Of a stretch of 64,000 nt of DNA, positions 49,103-60,730 are shown piece after piece (position 1 is the first letter of the stretch; the number at the start of each line of letters is the position of its first letter). Under the pieces are notes generated by a model, which saw only the letters and a list, made by a program, of their open reading frames with translations, ran no database searches and was not told the DNA's origin. The stretch is from Chlorops oryzae (Eukaryota > Arthropoda > Insecta > Diptera > Chloropidae). The stretch lies in assembly GCA_020466095.1 (NCBI GenBank), contig CM035807.1:19314985-19378984 (forward strand), written 5' to 3'. The position numbers and the translations under genes are program-made.

Positions 49103-49135
49103 TATATAAATTGCAGAGAATGTTGGTACAGTGAG
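49103..49135 (+). promoter_or_regulatory. Weak core-promoter-like site
   Basis: TATATAAA at 49103-49110 lies 27 bp upstream of ACAGTG, which approximates the arthropod initiator. Spacing is roughly right, but A/T-rich DNA produces such pairs often and no supported gene follows. Confidence 0.2.
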
Positions 49136-50095
49136 GTATGAAAATAAATTCCTAAAAGCAAAACTGTAGCATAAAAGGCTAAAGTACGGCACTTAAGCCC
49201 ACGTCAAATGCAATTAACGTGAATGTCGCCGACGAAAGCGTTAGAAAGTTGAAAAGAATTTCATCGATTTTTCGGATTTTTTCTTTCTTATTTTTCTCCT
49301 TTTCTCCTTCGCAGCCTTCGACTCTCTTGAGTCCTTAGCACCTCTGACAAATATGCTGAGTGTTAAGGGCAACGTTTTCTTTTAAGTTCAATTTCCTTTT
49401 TACCTCTTGTTGTTCCTTATGCTGACTGGCCCCATTCAGCTTAAACCCGTGACGTGGCTGTCACACTTGTGTGTGTGTGTATGTATGTAAGTATATGTGT
49501 GCCTTTCTAATTACACTAATTATGCTCAATTTTAATTTAATTGCATTTATCTTCTTTCAGCCGGTTGTCGAAACAGTACGCTCGAGAGTACATCACAGCG
49601 AGGAGCCATACACATAGAACAAAAGGAGTCTTGTCTTCTTTCGTTCGTTTTGTTTTCTTTTCTTTTCTTTTCGATTAAGTGTACTTGACGCTTAAAATGA
49701 TTCGCTTGATGAATTTAATTTTATTGACACAATCTTGAGTGTTCTTTTTGTTATTGTTGTAACTTCTTCCATCAAAAGGAATTTTCATTGTCATGAACGA
49801 AATTAATGAATTTTTTCAATTCGTGGTTTTTTTTTTGGATATTTCTGATTCGAATCGAGAGAAAAAGAGGACCACGTTAGCGTAAGAAGGGTTTGGTTAC
49901 CGGGGGTTTCCCCTTAATTGTGTATACATATATATATGTATATGCATCGAAAAAATCGAAAGTTCGTAAATCAAGAAGGCTAAAAAATTAATTAATAAAA
50001 ATATGTATGAAAATATATAAGAACACTTTGCCGCTTTTTCAATCTTTTCATTTTATAATTTATTTAGGGTATAAATTTAATATTCATTTTAAGAG
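49136..50095. other. No supported gene
   Basis: Includes TTTTCTTTTCTTTTCTTTTC near 49653, GT-rich 49467-49500 and an ATACATATATATATG-type tract near 49923. Nothing gene-like. Confidence 0.45.
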
Positions 50096-50110
50096 ATTTC
50101 AAAGGCTTGG

Positions 50111-50351
50111 CTCGTTGGTTAGTGTGCCTGCCACCAAGGATGACACACTTAGGCCTGACATGGACAGATTATGATACCACGAAAAAATGGGAAAACATAG
50201 AAGGGTGATACACTAAGACCTCACCTGGGCCCGTTTTGAGACCACAAACAAAGAAGAACAGAAACAGAAAAAACGACAAAAACATCCACGACCTCAACTG
50301 GGAGTTGAACCCAGAGCCTCTCGCATCGAAAGTTGGCGCCACGAAGGACGA
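50111..50351 (-). mobile_element. tRNA-derived SINE, copy S3, with target-site duplication
   Basis: Minus-strand order is as in S1: a tRNA-like head with B-box GGGTTCAACTCCC, then GTGGATGTTTTTGTCG, then a body with GTATCATAATCTG and GTGTCATCCTTGGTGG. A segment of about 60 bp (GGGTGATACACTAAG vs GGATGACACACTTAGG, each followed by a GAGACCAC/GATACCAC word) is duplicated internally relative to S1. Flanking repeats at 50096-50110 and 50352-50366 (WTTTCAAAGGCTTRG) match at 13 of 15. Confidence 0.78.
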
Positions 50352-50434
50352 TTTTCAAAGGCTTAGTAATAGAAAAAAATTCCCCAACAACTTTCATAGA
50401 AGGACTTTGAGAGGATTCTTTTTAAAGCCTTCTA

Positions 50435-50985
50435 CACAGAGAAAAAAAATCAACCAGAAAACTGGTTAAATCAAAAGGAAAAACATACAGAAGGGCTTCA
50501 ACAAGGAATTTTTTTATTTTAACAATTTTTCTTGTTGAAAAAATAAAAAATGTTCCTTTTGAATCAACCATATTTCAGGTTGAATTGAAATGATAATTTT
50601 CAAAAATGGATTTAAATTTAAAAATGTCAAAACAAATTTAATTAACGTTCAAAGCAAATGGCCACAGAGCACTCTGCTGAACATGACCCAAAAAATAGCC
50701 ATCGGATGGACTTCATCCGATTTCGTCACTCCGTTGTCGTGACTGCTTTCGCAATGCTTAAAAAGTTCCAAGATGAATACATATCTTATATGTCTTATTT
50801 TATAAAACAAATGAGAAATATACCGAACGAAAAGAAATGTAATTAAACATATTTCCTTTCAATTCAACCAAAAATGTTGTTGACTCAACAATTTTGCTTT
50901 TAAAATTTTTGTTCTGCTCGAAAATCAAAAGGACTTTGAATAACAATGCGCCCTTTTAAAAAATCATGGTTACGTTCGCTCAGTG
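50435..50985. mobile_element. TA-flanked MITE, copy M1
   Basis: The ends CACAGAGAAAAAA and, reversed, CACTGAGCGAACG are flanked by TA on both sides (50433-50434 and 50986-50987), as in Tc1/mariner-type insertions. An inverted copy, M2, lies at 56246-57484. They share landmarks such as TTTAATTAACGTTCAAA, AATGGCCACAGAG, ATAGCCATCGGAT and GTTCTGCTCGAAAATCAAAA. A short frame inside (50658-50846) is not a transposase. Confidence 0.75.
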
Positions 50986-50987
50986 TA

Positions 50988-51578
50988 TGGCTCAGCGATG
51001 TCAGATTTCTTTCTTTCTTTCTTTCGTGGACCTTTTTGTCATTGGTTTCTAGACCGAACTTTTTATTTGAAAAGTTTTTCGTTCTGAGCTCAAATTTTAA
51101 TACCCAAAATAATAAGCCCTGTTCTAAATATTCCAGGGGCTTGCTTTCCTGCGGACTTGAAAGCAATTCTCCCATTCTAATCACACAGGGTAGGAAAGAT
51201 AAAGGTAAAAAAAATTTCGAACATTTTTGAGCAGTTTTTCTTTTATTGACACATAGAATGCTGCCTTTTTCCGTTGGGAAACTTTTTGGGACGAAATTCT
51301 CGGGGAATAATCATTTAGAATAGGACTGTAGCATGCCTTTTACGGTTATCTTGTAACCCTTTAATTGTTCTTTCATCCATGTTGGAGAAAAAAAAAAATC
51401 TCATTCTATATTTTAGGTGGGAAACATGACCTCACTTAGTTTTTCAAAAGAAACTCGAAATTTGAATTAACGGAACTTCTTGACCAATTAGTCAAGGGTT
51501 AAATAAAAAAAAAATATATAAATGCTTAAAAGGTATTTTTCCCGAGATTTTAGCCATATTGTAAGATCAAAATAAGTA
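50988..51578. other. No supported gene
   Basis: TTTCTTTCTTTCTTTC near 51010 and anonymous DNA. No exon or repeat pair recognised. Confidence 0.4.
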
Positions 51579-51675
51579 CAGTGAATATCTCATATGATGA
51601 CACTCACGGTGACGAAGTTTTTGAGGGGGCTTGTCCGCATATGAGGGTGTCCACAGTTAAGAGGTTTCATTTTAT
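51579..51675. mobile_element. Probable pogo-like element remnant
   Basis: TA-CAGTGAATATCTCATATG at one side, then GTCCGCATATGAGGGTG and CACAGTTAAGAGGTTTCA, resemble pogo/Tigger-type subterminal sequence (CAGTGNAACCTC and its inverse). Only about 100 bp remain, so a deletion relic. Confidence 0.35.
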
Positions 51676-53244
51676 AGTAAAAGCCAAAAATGAGCAACTT
51701 AATTCTCCGCCCCACTTTTAAATATCGATTTTTTAATTGACCTTCATTCGATCCAGCAAAACCAGATACATAAATCGATTTTTAACAATTATCGAGAACT
51801 TTCAGGAAGAGCAGTCAAAATTTTCTTAAAAATTCGATAGCCTCAATCTCATGATATGCCATTGTATAATGTATCACATTTTTCCTCGCACTCTGTGTAT
51901 TCATATAAATGAAACTTTAAGAAAGCTGTCGGTACGAAGCTTTCAAAATCAATGTCTTCACACCCGAATGCTTCGAATCCTTTTAAGCACATTCAATCTA
52001 TTCAATCTAATTAAATCCAAAGTTACCTCTTTTCAATTGAAATTGCAAATAGTTTCTCCCAAATTTTTGTCTCCAAGACATACATACCTGAAAGAAGAGA
52101 AAAGCTTTCATTAAAATTAAGTTCACAGATCTTATGCATCAATTAGTCTTAACTTAAAGTAAATTTACTCAACTTAAAAATACATAATTAATCATCCGCT
52201 TCGGATAAATTTCCATAGAAGCTTTTATTGAAAACTTCAAATTGACTTAAGAGTCTAGGGAGAAAAAAATCTTAACTTAAGTTTCGTTAAATTTGAGACT
52301 AACTGAGCCTTTAAATTATCAACTGTCGATTGTCTTCCGTAAAGTTAATATTCTAAAAGTTCGAAAACAAACTTTTTTTGTTATGAAATTTCTTTGAAAA
52401 TTTTTCAAGCAGAAGTTTTTCGAAAAATCCATATCCGCCCGCCCTCCAACGCCGCCCCTTCCTCCTACTCCCAGTGTCATTACATTTCAAAAGATTCTTT
52501 TCTGTTTTTCTTTCTTCTTTTCTTTGTTAGAAAAACATAATTTGAAAACGAAAACTTCTGTTCGAAAAACTTAACAAACAAAAAACAAAAAAAAAAAAAA
52601 AATATATGGAAAACTTTTTTGCAAGTTTTCATTTTCCTGAGCGATTCTTCCGCAACTTTTTTGTTACGACAAATTTTTCAAATTGTTTTTAAATGACTTT
52701 ACAAAAAAGTTTAAAGCTTTTAAGTTCCAAAAGGGGATTTCCATTTGCCAAAGGTAGTTCGAAAAGCGAAAAGCGGAAAACAACAACAAAAACACAAAGA
52801 GGCTAGTGCAGCGAACTGTAAAGTGCGACACGTTCAAATGCCAAAACGCATACTCAGTTCGCGTTCAATCGTCGTCGGCATCCTCCGCATCCTCGTCGTC
52901 CTCGTCATTGTGTTCGTCGTCATCACACAGTGAAACATTTTATGACACAACGTCACAGTTAAGATACTTTTATGTTTCTTCAAATGATATTTTGAATGGC
53001 CAATTCGGTTGTGCGAACTTTCAGATGCGACTTTCAAAGTTAATTCAATAAAATCCGGAAGTGGTATAAAAGGATGAGGCAGAGGCATGTCTATTGTCTC
53101 TCTAATCAAATTTAAAATTTGAAATTGGCAATACACCAATAAATTAAAAGTACAGAGACATTCCTCGCAACTCCTTCATTCAGAGTATGGTCCCAAGTGG
53201 GTCTCAAAAAAGGGTGATTAGTATTCGTATTACAGTGAAAACTC
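51676..53244. other. No supported gene
   Basis: Anonymous DNA with CTTAACTTAA-type words at 52140-52290 and a C-rich patch CCCGCCCTCCAACGCC at 52437. A TATAAAAGG at 53065 has no initiator or gene behind it. TCGTCGTCATTG-type codon runs at 52860-52930 produce short frames on both strands. Confidence 0.4.
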
Positions 53245-53862
53245 CCCTGCAGTAATTTGGACTGACCCAAGTGTAGCCTTCAATTAGTCCTCTTTGTTAC
53301 CAGTACTAGTCCCCTCATATATTCAACTGACCTTTTTAACATGGGCCTGTCATTGGAGAGGGACACGTCCGCAAAACAGCTCTTTTTGGGTCAATTGTCG
53401 TAATTTTGTCTGGTTTTAGGACAGTCAAATAAGGAAAATGAAAATCCAATTTCTTCAGTTCCCTCTGAGTTGATGAAAGTGTCATTCAGGATCGTAGTCT
53501 TAAACTTAGTTCAAGACTTTTGTAGGTTTAAACTTTCAAACGATAGTCTTCAAGAGAGCTTTAAACCAGGTTTATTAATTTTATATGAAATTTTTTGAAA
53601 AATTCAAACAAAGCAAATGTATTTGATTGAGTTAATAAAATTGGCATGAAGACATATATTCCAAAGCTTAAACTTTCGAAGATCTTAATCCGAGTTGAAG
53701 ACTACGAACCTTACAAACTACCCTTAAACCAACCCATTTATTACCGACCGCCGGCTATCCGAATGCGATGGAGCGAACTGCCATAATAACTATAACCGGT
53801 AGGATTTAGACAGGTCAAAGACCAGTCCTTTTTAGAAAATTGACCGGCTCATTACTGCAGGG
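53245..53862. mobile_element. CCCTGCAG-ended repeat, copy 2, with nested insertion
   Basis: The ends are CCCTGCAGTAATTTGG and, reversed, CCCTGCAGTAATGAGCCGG. Inverted relative to copy 1 (498-883) and matching it except for 53488-53711, which copy 1 lacks. No clear target duplication, unlike copy 1. Confidence 0.75.
53488..53711. mobile_element. Nested AGGWTCGTAGTCTT-ended element, copy N1
   Basis: The terminal inverted repeats are AGGATCGTAGTCTTAAACTT and, reversed, AGGTTCGTAGTCTTCAACT. The paralogous site in the 0.5-kb copy (about 642) is uninterrupted (TGTCATTTACAGACTACC on the reverse strand), proving insertion after the host repeat. A partial second copy, N2, is at 57867-58030. Confidence 0.8.
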
Positions 53863-56243
53863 TCTCTACAAAGAACTCTTCTATAATGAATTCCTTTCTA
53901 ATGCGAATTTTCGAAAGACTTTTTCGCTACACTTTTTAGTGCCTCTTTTTCTCCTTATAACGAAAATTTTTTTCCCCGATCCCTTGACATTTATTATAGA
54001 GCACTTCGACTGTTAGAAAAATTATCTGAAACATGTTGCATGAAGTTCTCTTTGAGCTCTCATTACAATGCTACTCACGAATCGCGTTAAAAAAATTTTA
54101 ATAATGTCCCATCCTTAGAAGTTAGCCCTGCAATTCTAATTTTCCATCAATAAATGAAATTAACTTTTAATAATAGGTACCTATACATCCAACTTAAATA
54201 ATACCTTTTATGCCTAAACTCTTTTGTTCGAACGAGTTTAGTTTTGAAGTTTTTTCTACCCTTCAATCTTAAAACTTTACTTTCGTCAAAAATGATAGAC
54301 TCAGCGAACCGAACCCTAATCATGTCGAACCTGCTGTCAACAATTTCTTTTTTCACACATGATCTCGACATTCTGAAAGCCTAAAGAACCACGTGCCATA
54401 TCAACATTTTTTTGAAAAAAAAAATTGTATATAAAAAAATATTTGAAAAAAACTGAAAATAAAAAGCAGGTCGTCTTTAGTACAGAAACGAGCTCGCACA
54501 TGTCTATGTTAATGCGGGTTTGACAAGAAGGCATTTGTAAACAAAAAAGACGGCATGAAAATAAAGAGTCTAAAATGTCAAACTAAGCCTGACGAAACAA
54601 AGGGAAAAAACTGTCAACATGAGAATTTGACATATATACATTTTTTTTTTTTAGTCTTTTTCAAGAAGACTTCTCCAAAGTATGTACATTGTATATACAT
54701 TGCTCCAAAATGAAAAAAAAAAAAAAACCCTCACACAAAAGAACTGAAAAGAGACACTTCAGAACAAGCGCTAATTAAGCCTAAGAAAAGTGTGTTGTCA
54801 GCTTAATTGTCAAATGTGTGTCACGTAAGGATAGAATAATTGATTTTTATTATAGAAAAAAAAAAAAAAAATATTTGAATTAGATGCCTATATAATTAAA
54901 GAAATTCAGGAGAGAGAAATTGAGAGCATGTCGTATTCTCAAGTCATGTTTGCTTAAATTATGCACGAATAAACTTGAACGAGTGCTTCTGTCAATTTCC
55001 CCGACAAACTGCATTAATTCGGGCAAAAACACATTGAATGACAGACGAACAAACGAACCAACCAACTGACGGCCGGACGGAGGGAAATGGACTTCTCGGC
55101 GTTAGAGTTTTCAGTGCGGCACAGTGGGTCTTATGTTTTGCATATTAAATTAATTTTGTGTCGCACATCAATTTGTTGCACAAGTTGTCGCATGCCCTCT
55201 TGACATGTTCACCACTTCGGTTCGTTTCTTTGTAGGAGTATGTAAAGGCACAAGTGCCCATTTAGTTGCCTTGACATAAATTTGACAGTCTCAAGGATGA
55301 GTGTACGGCCTGTTTGACGTTTGTTTGCTTACACCTCAATTTCGAAAAGGCCTACGAATATGACGCAAAGTTGCTTTCACTTCAAAGTCCATTGGGGGGG
55401 AGCCCAATCACAACCTATCCATTTCCCTCCTCTCTCTCTATCTCTCTCTCTCTTTCCGTTACTATCTCTATCTCATTCTCTGTATTACGCTCCGTACAAA
55501 AGTACTCTGATGTAAGTGAAAATGTTTACATGCACAATCAATTCAATTCCACATGCTCATCTATTATCTTTTTGTCCGATTGTCTCTGGCTGTGGCTCTG
55601 TCTGTCTCTGTCTATGTTTCCGTCTCTGTCTATGTATCTCTTTCTGTTTCCGTCCATGTTGATATTAATGTTTATGCCTTCTTCTTCGACTGTATGCAAT
55701 ATTATTTTCAACTCATAAATGAGCTCATAAAAAATTATCGGAGCAAGGCAGCAGCGTCATTGATGGTTCATAAAATCGTGAAAATGATTTATACGCCATT
55801 TAAAAATCTCATGCAACTGACCTAGTTTCGGATCGAATTGTGCACACAAAGTGATTTCGAGAGATTGAAATTTCAATTGAGGACAGAGAGAACTTTGCTC
55901 TACTTACATGTTCATGTGTTCTTGTGGGAACGAAAGGTCATTTGATCTTATGAACTGCTCTTTCGATTATACTTATATACACATAATTTATTTACTCAAT
56001 TTTCTTCTGACTTATTCGTAAGTAATTTAAAATCATTAATTTTTAATTGAATTTCTTTCACTTTAAGCGCACCTAATTAGTCTTAAAGGCTCTTTGGACA
56101 TTGCATAATTAATGACAATTTCAATAAATTCAAATTACAGCTATGTTCAGTATAGTAGGGGAGTCTTAATGCTCATTAGTGCGGTTCTACGTAGAAACAT
56201 TGAGCAGGTGGTACATACTATATTATTTTGACAATGAGGTATG
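53863..56243. other. No supported gene
   Basis: Several A and T homopolymers (54411-54425, 54640-54652, 54713-54727, 54856-54870). CTCTCTCTATCTC near 55430 and CTGTCTCTGTCTATG words at 55595-55650 generate a spurious 134-codon Ser/Leu frame. 55100-55300 is more complex, but nothing decisive is seen. Confidence 0.45.
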
Positions 56244-56245
56244 TA

Positions 56246-57484
56246 CACTGAGCGAATTTAACCATGATTTTTTAAAAGGCCGCATTGTTATTCACAGTCC
56301 TTTTGATTTTCGAGCAGAACAAAAATTTCAAAAGAAAAATGGTTGAGCCAACAAGATTTTTGGTCGATTTGAAAAGAAATATGTTTAATTACATTTCTTT
56401 ACGTTCGGTATAATTCTCATTTGTTTTATAAAATTGGACATATAACATATTTACACATATTAGAACTTTTTAAGCTTTGCGAAAGCAGTCACGAAAACGG
56501 AGTGGCAAAATCGGATGAAGTCTATCCGATGGCTATTTTTGGGGTTATGTTTATCAGAGGGCTCTGTGGCCATTTGATTTGAACGTTAATTAAATTTCTT
56601 CTTTTATAGGTATTTTAGAAAATTTTTTTATACCCGACACACTCTGTGTCGAGGGTATATTGCGTTTGTGTGGTTGTGTGTAACACCCAGAACCAGTCGA
56701 GATAGACTCATACAAAATATATATAGAAATGATCAGCGTCACCAGGAGATTCGATTTAGCCATGTCCGTCTGTCTGTCCGTCTGTCTGTATACAGTTATC
56801 TTATCGAAGGAGTTGAGCTATCTTGACAAATTTTGGTATGCGTGCTCACGGGGCATGAGTAAGAACAAGTTCGAGAGTGGACCCGATCGGACCATTTTTA
56901 GGGGTACCTCCAGTACTAGGGTCTGTTACGAAAATCACAAAAACTGCTATAAACCGGAGTTTTTCAAGATATTTTGATGAAATTTGATATTTGAAAATGT
57001 TCAAAAGTGATTCCTAAAAATTAGAAAAATGGGCGTGGCAGAAGGGCGTTTTTCGAAAATTGTCTCCTACTCCCGAAACGCCTATGGGACTTGAACGAAA
57101 ATTTGCACTTATACTTCCTTTGTAGCCATAAACATCTTGCCCAAAAATTTTCTTGATCGGTCCATTATTAAGGGTACCTCCAGTACTAGGGTCTGTCACA
57201 AAAATCTCAAAACTGCCCCAAAATCTGACTTTTTCCAAATATTTCAATGAAACTTAGAATTTGCGCGTATATTTAAGCCTCCGATTAGAATTCCGATAAA
57301 TTGGAAAAGTGGGCGTGGCAAAGGGGCGGTTTTCATAAAGAAATTAAACAAAAGTCGGTATATGGGGCCCCTTATGGCCTTAAACAACTCCTGATATTAA
57401 AAATTATTTAAAGATGTGTGTCTGTGTCGGGTATTCTATTGTCAGGCTCGCCTGACTATAACACCCTTACTTTTTTTCTCTGTG
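56246..57484. mobile_element. TA-flanked MITE, copy M2, interrupted by DINE-1
   Basis: Inverted relative to M1 (50435-50985). The ends are CACTGAGCGAATTT and, reversed, CACAGAGAAAAAAAG, with TA flanks at 56244-56245 and 57485-57486. DINE-1 copy C occupies 56629-57471, only about 13 bp from the right end. About 150 bp present in M1 near this point are missing, so the insertion or a later event removed MITE sequence. Confidence 0.72.
56629..57471 (+). mobile_element. DINE-1/INE-1-type Helitron-like element, copy C
   Basis: Nearly the same as copy A throughout: TATACCCGACAC with its fold-back partner, (AT)n, CAGCGTCACCAGGAG, (GTCY)n at about 56764-56789, the internal duplicated GGTACCTCCAGTACTAGGG unit, GTGGGCGTGGCAAAGGGGC, and the 3' hairpin GTCAGGC-TC-GCCTGAC plus TATAACACCCTTACT. 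Inserted in the T-rich end of MITE M2. No coding capacity. Confidence 0.88.
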
Positions 57485-57486
57485 TA

Positions 57487-57723
57487 TATCTGAGCTCAAT
57501 TCTCTTCAATCTAAAGAAATTATTTCTGAAGCCTTTGAGGCCACATATGGGTACAAAATTATTTCGAAATGCTCATTAAACACTCGAACAGTATCAAAAA
57601 TTTTCTAAATATGTTGATTTTTAAAATCTCTTGGGTGCGCATTAAGAGTTGTCAGTTGTCTTCAACGCGATTTAAGAGCTTTTATGGTATAATTTAAATT
57701 TTCAAAAATATTCTTTAAGTGTT
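57487..57723. other. No gene seen
   Basis: Anonymous A/T-rich sequence between MITE M2 and the LINE-like fragment; it may include more of the latter in degraded form. Confidence 0.35.
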
Positions 57724-57860
57724 CACGACACAGCTAAATACTATTTGGAGGCTGTACGACTCACTGGGGATGATGCAACCGATAGAACAAAATGGAGAAA
57801 CTGGTACTAGTTTTGCGGGCCGGGATATCTATTTGAATACGCAAGAAGAAGAAGAACGAT
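57724..57860 (+). pseudogene. Probable 3'-end fragment of a non-LTR retrotransposon
   Basis: One frame reads a stretch containing LTGDDATDRTKWRNW and then a stop (57808-57810), followed by a 3' sequence ending in GAAGAAGAAGAA. DD-D-R-KWR near the C-terminus is reminiscent of insect LINE polymerase proteins, and simple trinucleotide tails are common in several LINE clades. Only about 28 codons remain; the family call is tentative. Confidence 0.35.
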
Positions 57861-57866
57861 TATTTT

Positions 57867-58030
57867 AGTCTTCATGCCAGTTTAACTCAATGAAATACCT
57901 TTACTATATTCGAATTTTTCAAAAATGTTCATATGAAATTCAAAAATCTGGCTTAAACTATCCTCAATACCATCATTTGGAAGTTTGAAACCTTCAAGAA
58001 GTTTAAACTGGGTTGAAGACTACGATCCTT
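57867..58030. mobile_element. AGGATCGTAGTCTT-ended element, truncated copy N2
   Basis: Inverted relative to N1 (53488-53711). It starts inside the element at AGTCTTCATGCCAG and runs to GAAGACTACGATCCTT. About 60 bp of one end are missing, where the LINE-like fragment abuts it. Confidence 0.7.
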
Positions 58031-59226
58031 AGTGATAATCATTTAAAAATCCAAAAATTTATAAAGAAACATTGAAGGAACAAAACTATCACTTAACAAG
58101 CAAATCTTAGCCGACTTTCCAGCTGGATTCATAATCATCGTTATCGCTTCTATTTTGTTGAACGCAACTGTAAACTCATTAAATGTGTTACACGATTTAT
58201 GATTATTACTTCCGACGTGGCAGTTGCGGACAGCTCAATATTAAAAAGCATTTCGCGGTTATAACTCTTTTCAGCACTTACCAATTAAGAGTTTATAGAT
58301 TAAAGCCATAAAAAACGAGTGACAATATACATAAATGTATATAAAAAAGAAAATAAAAATAAATATATACAGACATTAGCATGTGCTGTTCAGTTCTAAT
58401 TAAAAATATCAATTAAAAGCAGCGATAGCGAGGAAATTAAAAGGCAAAAAAAAAACTAGACTCAAAGACTTAATAAACTTAATGGCATTAACGCTTTTAT
58501 GGCAAAACAGTAGTTCGCTTCGATTTTGAATTGCGTGTAAATTGAATGTTGTTCGTGTACATAAATAGATATTATAGATACACAAATAGGAATAGTGGGG
58601 GGAAAAAAAGGAAATCTTATTAAGAATTATAAGAAGGAAAAAAATTATTGCAAAACGGCACGGCACACGCGTCAAAAGTTGCTCGTACGCATGGGAAATG
58701 GAAGTAGATAGATACTTATATGGATGGATGTATGTATATTGGACTATAGGCCGATACGACTGTCAGACTGATTGACTCGTCGACTATATGTGAACTACAT
58801 ACTGAAGACACACATCGAACGTTTGTTGTATAATCGGGCGTAAGGAAAGTGTAGTGAAAACTGAACGTGCCGGCATCGTTTGCCAACTTCAATTAATGTT
58901 AATTGGATTTATGTAGAAGCATGGCACGACAACTACCACAGCCAACTAACTAGCCTCTGTGTGGATTGGTGTCGCTGTCTGTTTGTGTCGGTGAATGCCC
59001 TTGTCCATCAGGCGAAGTGTTGCTCGATGCATTATTCAAATTAATAAGCATTATCTAAATTAATAATTAAACAGCTAAAACGAGACACTTGAGCCGAAAC
59101 AATTGAGCCTCTTAATTAATTCAAATTTAAGTACGAAATTATCGCAGCAATTTACAGTTGCAACAATTACGACAATTGTCGGCCGGCCAGTGTAGTCAAT
59201 TCCACTCGTCTTTAAATGATTTAAAA
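58031..59226. other. No supported gene
   Basis: Some complex, TAAT-rich sequence (58120-58310 and 59035-59190, for example CTAAATTAATAATTAAACAG and ATTTACAGTTGCAACAATTACG) could be regulatory. No exon seen. Confidence 0.4.
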
Positions 59227-59540
59227 AATTAACAAGTAAATAAATAAATATAAATAAAATAAAATATAAAAAAAAATAAATATTAAAAATAAATTTAAAA
59301 AATGTGTAGATGAATATATAAATAAATAAAAAAAATAAATAATTACTTAATTAATAAATAAATAAAATAAATAAATAAATAAATAATAAATAAATAAATA
59401 AAAAATAAATATAAAATAAATAAAAAATAAAAAATAAATAAATATATAAAAAAATAAAATAATAAATTAATAAAAAATAAATCAATAAATGAGTAAATAA
59501 ATGGAAAAATAAATAAACAAATAAATAAAAAAATATATAT
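59227..59540. repeat. (AAAT)n/(AATA)n-rich tract
   Basis: Over 300 bp consist almost solely of A and T with AAATAAAT and ATAAATAA words in variable phase; similar but more interrupted sequence continues to about 59700. Confidence 0.9.
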
Positions 59541-60730
59541 ATACTTAATAAATAGTAATTTAAGGAATTAAATTAAGGATTTAATTTATAAATAAATAAA
59601 ACACCAAAAAATATATAAAAGATTAACAGACAAACAATCAAAAAAACAAATAAATAAATAATAAATGAATTAAAAGACCAAATTAAATGAATAAATAATA
59701 TATGAATTATTCCTATCATGCGAGAAATAATTTGATTTAAAAATTTGCAATTTTTTTTGTTTTTTTTTTTTGCATGAGCGGAATATCCATCAAACGCACT
59801 CAATGAACAAAGCCATCAAATATGAACGAATCTGTCGAAGAATGTCAAGAACATTCGTTTACCTTTTGGCTCAGATTGCTTTTTTAGCTACATTTTTCAT
59901 AAAATTTTTATTATTTTTGTATTGATCGTTTAATGTCATTTTATATGGCGAATGTCATTTTCAGAGCATTCCGAATAAATTTGCATTTTTACGATTGTCA
60001 TTTCAAGCGCACGTTTGACCTTTTAAAATTGCTTTTACTGTTCGTTGAAATTTCCACTTTGACAGCAGCAAAAAAAATTTTAATTTTATTATTTTTAAAG
60101 TGAATTAAGAGAAGAGTTTTTTATTGTCATAAATAGTTTTGGTTATTTTTGTTTTATATTTTAGGGTTCAAAGCATTTAGAAGGACTTCATTGATAAGAA
60201 AAAAAAAGTATCCTTCGCGTACTGAGGTCAGAAAAACACAGGGTCCTTAATGGATTATGGTTCTAAAATACACACACGGATTTCCTACACTCTATGGGAC
60301 TGTTAATCAACTTAATTCGGCAGCAGTAGGAGTATAAAAAGCGAATGCCCCAGTTGAAAGATAATGCAGAAGGATAGCGAGAAGAGCGAAAAACGATATT
60401 TGTTGGAATAAAAGGCCCTAAAGAAGACATGAATGAACAGCATGATGGAAAAGATAATGGAGGCTTAAAAGATAAAAACAAAACGGCAATACCAAGAAGA
60501 AAAAGCCTATTACATACTCGAAGAAAAGAAGGATTATAACAATGGTTATTGTTGATTAGTGTCAAAAGGCAACCGATACAAAATAACAATAGAAAAAGAA
60601 TTGATTTCTAGCACACATTACTCCGAATTGATGAATGGCAACCTTTAGTCCGAACCTGTGAACCAGCAAAATTTCCTACTATTGGTCTAAAGGACGAAAT
60701 TTTGATGACATAAGAGAGAAAAGGTTATGA
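59541..60730. other. No supported gene
   Basis: A/T-rich tail of the simple tract, then anonymous sequence. The 108-codon minus-strand frame at 60263-60589 comes from an A-rich, Lys/Glu-type complement and is not convincing. Confidence 0.4.

Noticed and set aside
53065..53073. TATAAAAGG as a promoter
   Set aside because: No initiator at the right distance and no gene downstream; such words are expected by chance in this A/T-rich DNA (others at 21096 and 26817).
55314..55718. 134-codon plus-strand frame
   Set aside because: Ser/Leu runs come from CTCTCTCTAT and CTGTCTCTGTCTATG simple sequence; three overlapping frames share the property.
56729..56977. 82-codon frame
   Set aside because: Lies wholly within DINE-1 copy C, a non-coding element.
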